From JAEULH01 sp963746275 (GTDB lineage Bacteria > Pseudomonadota > Alphaproteobacteria > Rhodospirillales > Defluviicoccaceae), in assembly GCA_963746275.1 (NCBI GenBank), contig CAVVAX010000025.1:1-64000 (forward strand): a stretch of 64,000 nt of DNA, given 5' to 3'. Position numbers and translations under genes: made by a program. The notes below the pieces were generated by a model. The model did not search any database and had not been told where the DNA came from. It saw only the letters and a list, made by a program, of their open reading frames with translations. This document shows, one piece after another, positions 32,532 to 39,838 of this stretch. Position 1 is the stretch's first letter; every line of letters begins with the position of its first letter.

Positions 32532-33011
32532 TTAAGCCGAGCGCGCCGCCGCGACCATCTCCGGGCGCGGCAGCTCGAACTTGAGCCGGCTCGTCCCCAG
32601 CACCCGCCGCTCGCAGACGTCGGCAAGCGTCACCGAGCTCAGGTAGAGATAGATCTGGTTGCCGAGCTCCTCCCACAGATCGTGGGTAAGGCAGCGGCCC
32701 TTGTGCGAGTGGCAGCCGCGCGGCGATCCGGCGGTGCATCGCGTCGCCTTGATCGGCTCGTCGACGGCGAGAACGATGTCGGCGATGCGCATCTGCTGCG
32801 GCTCGCGCGCCAACAGGTAGCCGCCGCCCGGGCCGCGGACGCTGGCGACGAGCCCGCCGCGGCGGAGCTTCCCGAAGAGCTGCTCCAGGTAGGACAGCGA
32901 GATCTCCTGCCGATCCGCGACCTCGGCGAGGGCGACCGGCTTGCCGCGGCTGTGATAGGCGAGGTCGGCCATCGCCATGACCGCGTATCGTCCCTTCGTG
33001 CTCAGCTTCAC
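32532..33011 (-). CDS. iscR: Fe-S cluster-sensing repressor IscR
   Basis: A 159-residue Rrf2-family regulator. The winged helix spans MKLSTKGRYAVMAMADLAYHSRG to LSYLEQLFGKLRRGGLVASVRGPGGGYLLA. C92, C100 and C107 with the following CLTHDLW histidine are the [2Fe-2S] ligands. In the holo form it should repress the isc operon. Its expected operator is upstream of cysE rather than directly before iscR, since only 25 bp separate the two genes. Confidence 0.95.
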   Translation of the reverse strand: MKLSTKGRYAVMAMADLAYHSRGKPVALAEVADRQEISLSYLEQLFGKLRRGGLVASVRGPGGGYLLAREPQQMRIADIVLAVDEPIKATRCTAGSPRGCHSHKGRCLTHDLWEELGNQIYLYLSSVTLADVCERRVLGTSRLKFELPRPEMVAAARSA

Positions 33012-33036
33012 GTGCGTGCTCCTTTCGCCGGCGGCG

Positions 33037-33807
33037 TCAGTGCCGCCCAGCCTCCGCTACCACCCGAACATGCTGCTCCGCGCCGTCCACATGCGCCGCC
33101 GGCCGGTGCGGCTCGAGCGCGGCAAGCCGGCCTTCCGCCTCCACCAGCCGCTCGCTCAGGGCCTTGAGCTCGGCGCGCAGGCCTTGGATGTCCTCGCCGT
33201 ATGGGTCGGGACAGCCTTCCGCGGTCGTGCCGTAGGCGCGGAAGCCCAGCTGGCGCGCCATGCCGTTGCCGGCCTGGGTGACGACGTGCGCCGGGATCCC
33301 GACGGCCGTCATTCCCGGCGGGACATCCTTGGTGACCACCGAGTTCGCGCCAACCCGAGCCCCCTCGCCGACGGTGATGGGACCAAGGATCTGCGCGCCA
33401 GAGCCGACAATGACGTTGGCCGCGATCGTCGGGTGGCGCTTGACGCTCACCTGGCTACGCGAGTCGACGGACGGGGCGATGCCGCCCAGCGTCACCGACT
33501 GGTACATGGTCACGTCGTCGCCAATCTCCGCCGTCTCGCCAATCACCACGCCCTGACCGTGGTCGATCACGAACCGCCGGCCGATACTGGCGCCCGGGTG
33601 GATCTCGACCCCGGTCAGGAACCGCCCCACCTGCGAAACACAGCGAGCTATGAAATGCAGCCGCCGGCGCCACAGCGCATGCGCCAGGCGATGCATGATG
33701 ATCGCGTGGAACCCGGGATAGCAAACCGCGACCTCCCAGACGGACCGAGCCGCCGGGTCGCGATCCACGAATGCGCGAACGTCCTCGCCAAGCCTCTTGA
33801 AAACCAT
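33037..33807 (-). CDS. cysE: Serine O-acetyltransferase
   Basis: A 256-residue enzyme of the first step of cysteine synthesis, making O-acetylserine. The N-terminal helical part has YPGFHAIIMHRLAHALWRR. The left-handed beta-helix has IHPGASIGRRFVIDHGQGVVIGETAEIGDDVTMYQSVTLGG (catalytic His and Asp), then RHPTIAANVIVGSGAQILGPITVG and GANSVVTKDVPPGMTAVGIPA. The tail is longer than in E. coli and ends in a helix (LRAELKALSERLVEAEGRLAALE). First gene of the isc transcript, so cysteine supply and its desulfuration are linked. Confidence 0.95.
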   Translation of the reverse strand: MVFKRLGEDVRAFVDRDPAARSVWEVAVCYPGFHAIIMHRLAHALWRRRLHFIARCVSQVGRFLTGVEIHPGASIGRRFVIDHGQGVVIGETAEIGDDVTMYQSVTLGGIAPSVDSRSQVSVKRHPTIAANVIVGSGAQILGPITVGEGARVGANSVVTKDVPPGMTAVGIPAHVVTQAGNGMARQLGFRAYGTTAEGCPDPYGEDIQGLRAELKALSERLVEAEGRLAALEPHRPAAHVDGAEQHVRVVAEAGRH

Positions 33808-33887
33808 AGCGTCTGCTTTATGTTGTCCCGTCTTGTGGCTCGTGGCCGACCGTGCATCAACCGTTACGCGTCAATCCGCTCGCCCGC

Positions 33888-33920
33888 TATATATGATGCC
33901 TGACTAATCCGGTCAAGAAT
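33888..33920 (-). promoter_or_regulatory. Promoter with overlapping IscR-type operator upstream of cysE-isc
   Basis: Minus strand: TTGACC (33916-33911), 17 bases, TATATA (33893-33888), a near-consensus sigma70 promoter ending about 80 bp before the cysE ATG. The segment 33920-33896 reads ATTCTTGACC then GGATTAGTCAGGCAT. Against the E. coli type I IscR consensus ATASYYGACTRWWWYAGTCRRSTAT it fits at 21 of 25 positions, with the conserved GAC and AGTC half-sites in place. The box covers the -35 and spacer, an arrangement that would repress. Confidence 0.75.
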
Positions 33921-34006
33921 TCCGGAGCCGTCTGGATCGTGCGGTGGGCGAAAGATAGAGCGCGTGCGTCGGCCGTACCGGGTCAATTGGTAATCAGCCG
34001 GAACAC

Positions 34007-34654
34007 ATGCCGCAAGTCATCTTCAACGGGACCGAGGGGCGCCTCGAGGGCCGCTATCACCACGCGAAGCAGTCCGGGGCGCCGATTGCCTTGACCCTCC
34101 ACCCGCATCCGCTGCACGGCGGGACGATGAACAACCGCATCGTCTTCGCCATGTACCAGTCGTTCCAGCGCCGGGGCTTCTCCGTCCTGCGCTTCAACTT
34201 CCGCGGCGTCGGCAGGTCGCAGGGGCGCTTCGACGGCGGCCAGGGCGAGCTCAGCGACGCCGCCTCGGCGCTCGACTGGATGCAGACGATCAACCCGAAC
34301 GCGTCGGGCTGCTGGATCGGCGGCTACTCCTTCGGCGCCTGGATCGGCATGCAGCTCCTGATGCGCCGGCCGGAGATCGACGGTTTCATCGCCGTGGCGC
34401 CGCCGGCGGGCGCCCTCGACTTCTCCTTCCTCGCCCCCTGCCCGGCCTCCGGCGTCATCATCCACGGCGGCAGCGACGAGGTCGTGCCGGGCGATGTCGC
34501 CGCCAAGCTCGCGCGCAAGCTTTCGAGCCAGAAAAGCGTGGTCGTGGAGTACAAGGAGATCGCCAAGGCCGACCACCTGTTCTCCGGGCACATGGATGAG
34601 CTGGCCGCGGCGGTCGAGGCCTACCTGGACAAGGCCTTGGCCCCCGCCGGGTAA
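34007..34654 (+). CDS. Alpha/beta hydrolase of the small cytosolic esterase type
   Basis: A 215-residue alpha/beta hydrolase without a signal peptide. LTLHPHPLHGGTMNNRIVFAMYQSFQRRGFSVLRFNFRGVGRSQGRFDGGQGE is the oxyanion and strand region. The nucleophile elbow is GGYSFGAWIG. VIIHGGSDEVVP carries the acid and AKADHLFSGHMDEL the histidine. It belongs to the family widespread in alphaproteobacteria (DUF3530/serine aminopeptidase-like) whose substrate is not known. Divergent from the cysE promoter; ATG 34007. Confidence 0.85.
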   Translation: MPQVIFNGTEGRLEGRYHHAKQSGAPIALTLHPHPLHGGTMNNRIVFAMYQSFQRRGFSVLRFNFRGVGRSQGRFDGGQGELSDAASALDWMQTINPNASGCWIGGYSFGAWIGMQLLMRRPEIDGFIAVAPPAGALDFSFLAPCPASGVIIHGGSDEVVPGDVAAKLARKLSSQKSVVVEYKEIAKADHLFSGHMDELAAAVEAYLDKALAPAG

Positions 34655-35341
34655 GTCGGGCCGCCTCCTCAGTTTGACAAAGGCTTCCTTAAGGCACAGC
34701 CAAGCGTCGCCTTAGCCTCAGCGGATGACCGGAAGAAGTCCGGCCATGATGGGGAAGAGGATGGGCTTGGGTTGATGGCCGTCGTGGCCGCACTTGTTGC
34801 CGCCATCCATCTGAATGCAGAGCAGCGGAACCGGCCGCCGTAACAAATACGGCGACGACCTGGGCTTTGGCAGCGGAAGCTTTCAGCGCCGAGGCTGATC
34901 CCAGCAGGCAACGGTGAGCAGCGCCGAGATGGGATAACTGATGGCGGCGGCGAACAGGGTTGGCCGCGAGCGCCTCTTCGACCAGGGATCGAGCCTTCAC
35001 CGTTGAGAAGCCCGAGGCGCCGGCTCCGAGGGCCGCGATTGGCGACGCCTTGCCCGTGTGCCGCGATCGCCTGGGTCAACAGGAGAGGCGCCCGCTATTA
35101 AAAACGGGATCACCGAAGGAAAGATATTTCCGGCTCACACTTAGGGATGAACCGGCAGCCCCGACTGTCACAGAAACGTCACGGCCTACTTTAATACGTT
35201 CAATCAAAATAGCCGAGAATATGGATCAGGATTGCGCCGTTGAGGCAGATGCTGGAATCATGTTCCATAAGAAAGAAATGGGCGCGGTCGAAGCGGCCCC
35301 ATCGTGATTGCCCTTCGACCTGGGTACAGGGGCGGCTTAAC
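34655..35341. other. Long gap before the autotransporter-like gene, no gene seen
   Basis: 687 bp. Short open frames exist on both strands but show no family features and conflict with each other. 35090-35240 is distinctly AT-richer than the flanks and probably holds the promoter region of the plus-strand gene at 35342. I see no clear -35/-10 pair, tRNA, or insertion-sequence end. Confidence 0.5.
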
Positions 35342-36568
35342 ATGGGCTTGTGTGTTTCGGGTATCGACGGTCGACTTCTGAAGACACCGCGGGCTGCTAA
35401 AGCCCTGCTTTGGGGCGCGGCATGGGCAGCAGGTTTCCTCGCGATCCCGGCGGAGGTAGGCGCGCAAACGTTCGACGAGGGAGCGACCGCGGCGATTGAC
35501 GACGCCTGCGCTGCGGGGCCCTCCGCCGCCCTCGCAATTGCCTGTGGCGGCGGCGTGACGACGAGCGGCCCAGGTGCGCTGTCGGTGCCGACGGCAGCGG
35601 CATTCATCGAGGAGCGGCGCCGCCGCGCCGCCGGCGGCGGCGAAAGCGAAAGCGGGGGCGCCGTGCCCGGCGCCAGCGCCGATACCGCGGGCTACAGCCT
35701 CGGCGGCGGGGTGAGCGGGTTCGTCAGTGCCGGCGGTGGCGTGCTGCACCACCGCAACAACAAATTCGAGGACGGCTATTCCGCGGTGGTTCCCACCGTC
35801 ACCGTCGGGGCAGACTATCGCATCACCAATTGGATGATCGCCGGGCTGGCCGTGAATTACAATTATCAGGACGGCGACTACGACGACGGCGGGCATTTCG
35901 ACACCCACTCTTATGGGCCCTTGCTGTTCGCCTCCTTCACGCCCTCGCCTGGCGTTTTCACCGACGTCGCGCTCGGCTACAACCACCAGGACTTCTTCCG
36001 CAGCCGCCCCGCCCGGGCCATCGCTGCGGATGGTGAAGACCTGATCAGCGGGCGCGCGCGGGGGAACTTCAACGGCGATCAGTATTCGGCCGGGTTGCTG
36101 GCCGGGTATGATCATCCCTTGAAGGGCTTTACCATCGGCCCGCGTGCGGGGCTCAACTACGTCTATACGGACGTCGAAGATTACAGCGAGACCAGCGGAA
36201 CCGGCTTGCAGCTCCGTTACCAGGGGCTCAATCAAAGCTCGCTACAGACGACGCTCGGCGCCGTGGCGACCATGCCGATCAGCACCAGCTTCGGCGTCGT
36301 CCAGCCGCAGATCGGGGTGTCCTGGGTGCACGAGTTCCTAAACGACTCGCGCAACATCCAGGCCGAGTATCTCAGCGTCGACGACCCGTCCGCCACCCGG
36401 TTCACGTTCAAGCGGGAGCAGCCCGCCCGAGACTGGGCGGTGATCGATTTGGCCGTCGCGATCGTCCTGCCGAACCAGTTGCAGCCGTTCGTGACCTTCA
36501 CCACGATCCAGGGGAGCGAGAACTTCGTGAGCTACGGCGGCGTGATCGGAGCCCGGAAGGCATTCTAG
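35342..36568 (+). CDS. Outer-membrane autotransporter-type beta-barrel protein
   Basis: 408 residues. A signal peptide (AAKALLWGAAWAAGFLAIPAEVGAQ) leads a short passenger of about 100 residues rich in Ala/Gly. From about residue 125 an autotransporter-type barrel follows with alternating strands: YSAVVPTVTVGADYRITNWMIAGLAVNYNYQDGDYDD, FDTHSYGPLLFASF, FTDVALGYNHQDFF, GLLAGYDHPLKGFTIGPRAGLNYVYTDVEDY, GVVQPQIGVSWVHEF and a terminal strand ending GGVIGARKAF with the C-terminal Phe needed for BAM recognition. The start at 35342 places the signal correctly; an ATG at 35240 would add 34 polar residues. Confidence 0.83.
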   Translation: MGLCVSGIDGRLLKTPRAAKALLWGAAWAAGFLAIPAEVGAQTFDEGATAAIDDACAAGPSAALAIACGGGVTTSGPGALSVPTAAAFIEERRRRAAGGGESESGGAVPGASADTAGYSLGGGVSGFVSAGGGVLHHRNNKFEDGYSAVVPTVTVGADYRITNWMIAGLAVNYNYQDGDYDDGGHFDTHSYGPLLFASFTPSPGVFTDVALGYNHQDFFRSRPARAIAADGEDLISGRARGNFNGDQYSAGLLAGYDHPLKGFTIGPRAGLNYVYTDVEDYSETSGTGLQLRYQGLNQSSLQTTLGAVATMPISTSFGVVQPQIGVSWVHEFLNDSRNIQAEYLSVDDPSATRFTFKREQPARDWAVIDLAVAIVLPNQLQPFVTFTTIQGSENFVSYGGVIGARKAF

Positions 36569-37406
36569 TCGAGTGGTGGCATCGGCTGCGGGGATTGTGC
36601 TGGCTGACATCGCCCGCGGCATCGAGCTCGGCCAGGATCTTTGGCCACATCCTCGTCCAGCAGCAGACATGGTCGAAATCGTCGATGATCGTGAGCACCG
36701 ATAACGGGCTTGCCAGCGCGGCGGCGGTACTCGCGGGCGGTACCACCCGGTCTCGTCCGCCACGATAGTGACGCTGGTGAATGCCGGCGTGGAGAGGCGG
36801 CAGGACCGCCGGATCGAGCGAGCCGGATAGGTCCTGGCGGGCATAGCGGGCCCAGCCGGCAACATCGAGGTTGGCGGCGATTGTTACCACGGCTCGCGTC
36901 TCTGCAATGCGCCGGGCGATCAGCATGGCGAGCGTTCCGCCGCCGCTATGGCCGACGAAGGTGACGGTGCGCACGCCGCGCCCGGCGATGAGGCTTTGCA
37001 CCGCCGCCGCCATGCTGGCGACGACGGTTTCGCCATACCGGGCACGGGTCCACAGCTCGCTCGTGCAGGACCCGATCCGTGTCTCTCGGTGATAGCACGG
37101 CCGTCCGAGATAAAGCGCGGGGCCGTGGTCGGCGGCGAGGAGCGCGAGCGCGAGCGATTGCTGCGGCGTTGGGTCGGCGGCGATCGCCTTGCCGAGGTAA
37201 GGGGCGCCGTCGCCGTCGATGTACACTCGCAGCGCGCCGGTGGGAGGAGCATCGTTGGCGAAGACGGCATGACGAAAGCCCGCCCCTTCGACCTGCGACC
37301 GGAGCAACCCCGCCGACGCCGCAGCCGCTTCGAACCGATCGGCCGGGGATCCGCAGCCGGCGAGGACGAGAAGCGCGGCGACCGGTGCCCCAAGCGGGAT
37401 CAGCAT
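36498..37406 (-). CDS. Lipoprotein alpha/beta hydrolase
   Basis: 302 residues. A lipobox LAGC places the lipidated Cys at residue 18. The hydrolase core has FANDAPPTGALRVYIDGDGAPYLG, LYLGRPCYH, TVTFVGHSGGGTLAMLIARRIAETRAVVTIAANLD (Ser elbow GHSGGG) and a late FDHVCCW histidine. It is tethered in the periplasm. The last 70 bp overlap the end of the convergent barrel gene, and the last 40 residues are basic and unlike a hydrolase, so the true end may be earlier if there is an undetected indel. Substrate unknown. Confidence 0.75.
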   Translation of the reverse strand: MLIPLGAPVAALLVLAGCGSPADRFEAAAASAGLLRSQVEGAGFRHAVFANDAPPTGALRVYIDGDGAPYLGKAIAADPTPQQSLALALLAADHGPALYLGRPCYHRETRIGSCTSELWTRARYGETVVASMAAAVQSLIAGRGVRTVTFVGHSGGGTLAMLIARRIAETRAVVTIAANLDVAGWARYARQDLSGSLDPAVLPPLHAGIHQRHYRGGRDRVVPPASTAAALASPLSVLTIIDDFDHVCCWTRMWPKILAELDAAGDVSQHNPRSRCHHSTRMPSGLRSRRRSSRSSRSPGSW

Positions 37407-37430
37407 CGTTGTTCCGTTACATCAACTTGC

Positions 37431-37459
37431 TTGGTCGCTCCGCTGCGAATGGCTATCAT
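37431..37459 (+). promoter_or_regulatory. Possible promoter of the caspase/SEFIR operon
   Basis: TTGGTC (37431-37436), 17 bases, TATCAT (37454-37459), about 130 bp before the first gene of the three-gene operon and in the divergent gap with the hydrolase. Spacing is ideal and both boxes match four or five of six bases. Confidence 0.4.
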
Positions 37460-37586
37460 AGGTTACGGGCGGTAAAGCGCATAGACCTCTGCGTGGGACC
37501 GGAGGTTGGATCGGGCGGCGCGGTTGCACGCATGATTGGCCAGGGCGGAAACCGATGCGCCGACGAGGGGAAGGACACCCCGCGTA

Positions 37587-38093
37587 ATGCGAGCGCCGAA
37601 GCTTCAGGCATTGGCGAGATGGCTGGCGGTGGCATGCGTCCTCCTCGCCCCGGCGTTATGGCCCGGCGAGGCGTCCTCAGCGGCGTCCGCCGACGAGTGG
37701 CTGGACACGATCCGCACACCGCTGCGCAGCGACGACGGCGCAGCGAGGAACTGCCCCGGCGTCGGCACTGTCGCCTTCCGGCCGGGAATGGCGGAACTCT
37801 CGGTCGAGGGCAAGCGTAGCGTTGATGCGCTGGCGGCGGCGCTCGGCTCGGCCGGTCTCGGCAAGGCGCGGTTCACCGTCCTGTGGCTCGCGAACGATGG
37901 TGTGCCGGCGGATCTGACGAAGCGGCGCGCCGCGGCGATCGAGGCCGACCTTCGCTCCCGTCCGGCGCTTGTGCCTGAGCGGTTGGCCGTCGGACGAGCG
38001 CCGGCGGCGTTCGAGGACTGTGCCCGATCCCCGCAGTCAGACCATGTGCTGCTGCAGGTACGGATCGCTGGCCGCTGGTGGGGCGGACAATGA
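37587..38093 (+). CDS. Exported OmpA-like small protein, first gene of the caspase/SEFIR operon
   Basis: 168 residues. A signal peptide (LQALARWLAVACVLLAPALWPGEASSA) precedes a mature part with VAFRPGMAELSVEGKRSVDALAAALGSAGLGKARFTVLWLAND and LTKRRAAAIEADLRSRPALVPERLAVGRAP. This resembles the OmpA C-terminal fold (a strand before x-L-xxxG, a helix, then the xxRAxAVxxxL helix), although the peptidoglycan-binding NxxLSxxRA motif is degraded to DLTKRRA. Start at ATG 37587 with AGGGGAAGGA upstream. Its stop overlaps the next ATG (ATGA). Function unknown. Confidence 0.7.
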   Translation: MRAPKLQALARWLAVACVLLAPALWPGEASSAASADEWLDTIRTPLRSDDGAARNCPGVGTVAFRPGMAELSVEGKRSVDALAAALGSAGLGKARFTVLWLANDGVPADLTKRRAAAIEADLRSRPALVPERLAVGRAPAAFEDCARSPQSDHVLLQVRIAGRWWGGQ

Positions 38094-39838
38094 GATTGCT
38101 GGGGCACGGCGGCGGCGGCCGCGCGGCAGCGGCGCTGCTCTTGGCACTCACGCTGCTCTGCGTGACCTCCGGATGTGCCTCCGGCCCCTCGGCGACGGCC
38201 GCGGCAGGGTCATCGTCCGCAGCGTTCTCGAGCGGAGACGTGGCGGATCGGGTTCGCGTCGTCGACTGTCTTCTCCCCGGGCAGGTCCGACGGCTAGGGG
38301 CAATGACGACATACGTCTCGCGCCCTCAACTTATCGAAACCACCGCCCGAGATTGCGAAATCCGTGGTGGCGAGTACGTGCTCAAGGATCCGGCCTCGTA
38401 TGCCGCTGCCCTCGAAGACTGGCAGAAGAAGGCGGATAGCGGCGACATTAAAGCGATGCTCTACGTCGGCGAGATCTACGAGAAGGGGCTGGGGCGGACG
38501 GCTGATCCGGCGAAGGCCGCCGGATGGTATCGACGCGCCGCCGATCGCGGCTCCGCCGAGGCGCAGGTCAACCTCGCCATCCTTTACGAGCGCGGCGCCG
38601 GCGTGCCGATGGACAAGACCGAGGCAGCGCGCTGGTACCTCCGCGCTCGTGGGGTTCCGGAGGACCAGCTTAATGTCGCCCTCCACGCGGCGCCTTCGCC
38701 GGAAAGCGCCGAGCTCGGACGGCTGCGCGCCGACCTGCGGGCAGCGGAGGAGGAGCGCACAATGTTGCGCGCCCAGATCGTTCAGTTGCGCCAGGCGGTC
38801 GATAAGGGGCAAGCGAGCGGCGCCGGCGCCCAACAGACCCTCGAAGAGGAGCGACGGCGCTATCGCGAGCAGATCGACAAGCTGCAACAAGACCTGAGCG
38901 CCAAAGACGCGCAGATCGCGCAGATTCGTGAGCGCGCGACGACGCGCAGCGAGAGCTCGACAGCCTCGCCAGCCGATGCATTCGCGGGCCTTTCGTTTGG
39001 CAATTACTATGCTCTCGTCATCGGCAACCGCAACTACCGCGACCCGGCTTTTGAGGACCTTAAGAATTCGGAGCGCGATGCGCGCGCCATCGCCGATCTG
39101 CTTCGATCGCGATACGGCATGCAGGTCACCACGGTGATCGATGGAACGCGGGAGGACATCTTCGGTGCGCTCGGCCGCATCAAGGTCATGGGCGGCCCCG
39201 GCGATAGCGTGCTGATCTATTACGCCGGCCACGGCAAGCTCGAGAAGATCCCGGAGAAGCAGTACATCGAGGGCTACTGGCTGCCGGTCGACGCGTCACT
39301 ATCCAATCAGGCGTACTGGATCGACACCGACGAGATCAACAAGTCCATGAAGGCGATGAACGCCGACCATGTCCTGGTCATTGCCAACTCATGCTATGCC
39401 GGCTCCCAGTTCCGCTCCACACCTGAGGTGATAATGCGACGCGAGCTGCTGGAAAGAATGAACCAGAAAAAAGCCCGCGTTCTGCTCACCTCGGGTGGCC
39501 AAGAGGATAAGGCGCTCGAGGCCGGCTTCGGGGATCACTCGGTGTTTGCCCAGGCTCTCCTCGACAACCTGGGTGCCAATCGGCGGGTGATCCTCAGTTC
39601 CGAGCTTTTCCGGATGGTCAAGGAGCCGGTGATCTCAGCGGCCAACGCCTTCGGGCATGAGCAGACCCCACAATACGGCCCCATTTCAACGGCCGGCGAC
39701 CAGGGCGGCGAGTTCTTCTTTGTGCCGCGCGACGCGGCGGTGGCCGCTAAAGAGTCCGACCCGCGGGTCTTCGCCGCCCTGCGGCTGCAGGCGCTGGGCT
39801 ACGATGCAGATCCAGCCGGCGCCGCTGTCGCCCACTGA
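38090..39838 (+). CDS. Caspase-domain lipoprotein with Sel1 repeats and coiled coil
   Basis: 582 residues. A hydrophobic signal ends in a lipobox-like TSGC, so the protein is probably lipidated and periplasmic. Two Sel1 repeats follow (ALEDWQKKADSGDIKAMLYVGEIYEKG; AAGWYRRAADRGSAEAQVNLAILYERG), then a coiled coil at about 200-280 (LRADLRAAEEERTMLRAQIVQL...REQIDKLQQDL). A C14 caspase-like domain at about 300-510 starts YYALVIGNRNYRDPAFEDLKNSERDA and carries the catalytic dyad H381 (YYAGHG) and C435 (NSCYAG). It overlaps both neighbours (ATGA upstream, 35 bp downstream), so all three are co-translated. Substrate unknown. Confidence 0.87.
   Translation: MRLLGHGGGGRAAAALLLALTLLCVTSGCASGPSATAAAGSSSAAFSSGDVADRVRVVDCLLPGQVRRLGAMTTYVSRPQLIETTARDCEIRGGEYVLKDPASYAAALEDWQKKADSGDIKAMLYVGEIYEKGLGRTADPAKAAGWYRRAADRGSAEAQVNLAILYERGAGVPMDKTEAARWYLRARGVPEDQLNVALHAAPSPESAELGRLRADLRAAEEERTMLRAQIVQLRQAVDKGQASGAGAQQTLEEERRRYREQIDKLQQDLSAKDAQIAQIRERATTRSESSTASPADAFAGLSFGNYYALVIGNRNYRDPAFEDLKNSERDARAIADLLRSRYGMQVTTVIDGTREDIFGALGRIKVMGGPGDSVLIYYAGHGKLEKIPEKQYIEGYWLPVDASLSNQAYWIDTDEINKSMKAMNADHVLVIANSCYAGSQFRSTPEVIMRRELLERMNQKKARVLLTSGGQEDKALEAGFGDHSVFAQALLDNLGANRRVILSSELFRMVKEPVISAANAFGHEQTPQYGPISTAGDQGGEFFFVPRDAAVAAKESDPRVFAALRLQALGYDADPAGAAVAH

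Noticed and set aside
34669..35079. Possible minus-strand gene or insertion-sequence remnant in the 34655-35341 gap
   Set aside because: No transposase motifs, terminal inverted repeats or target duplications seen, and the reading frame has no recognisable domain.
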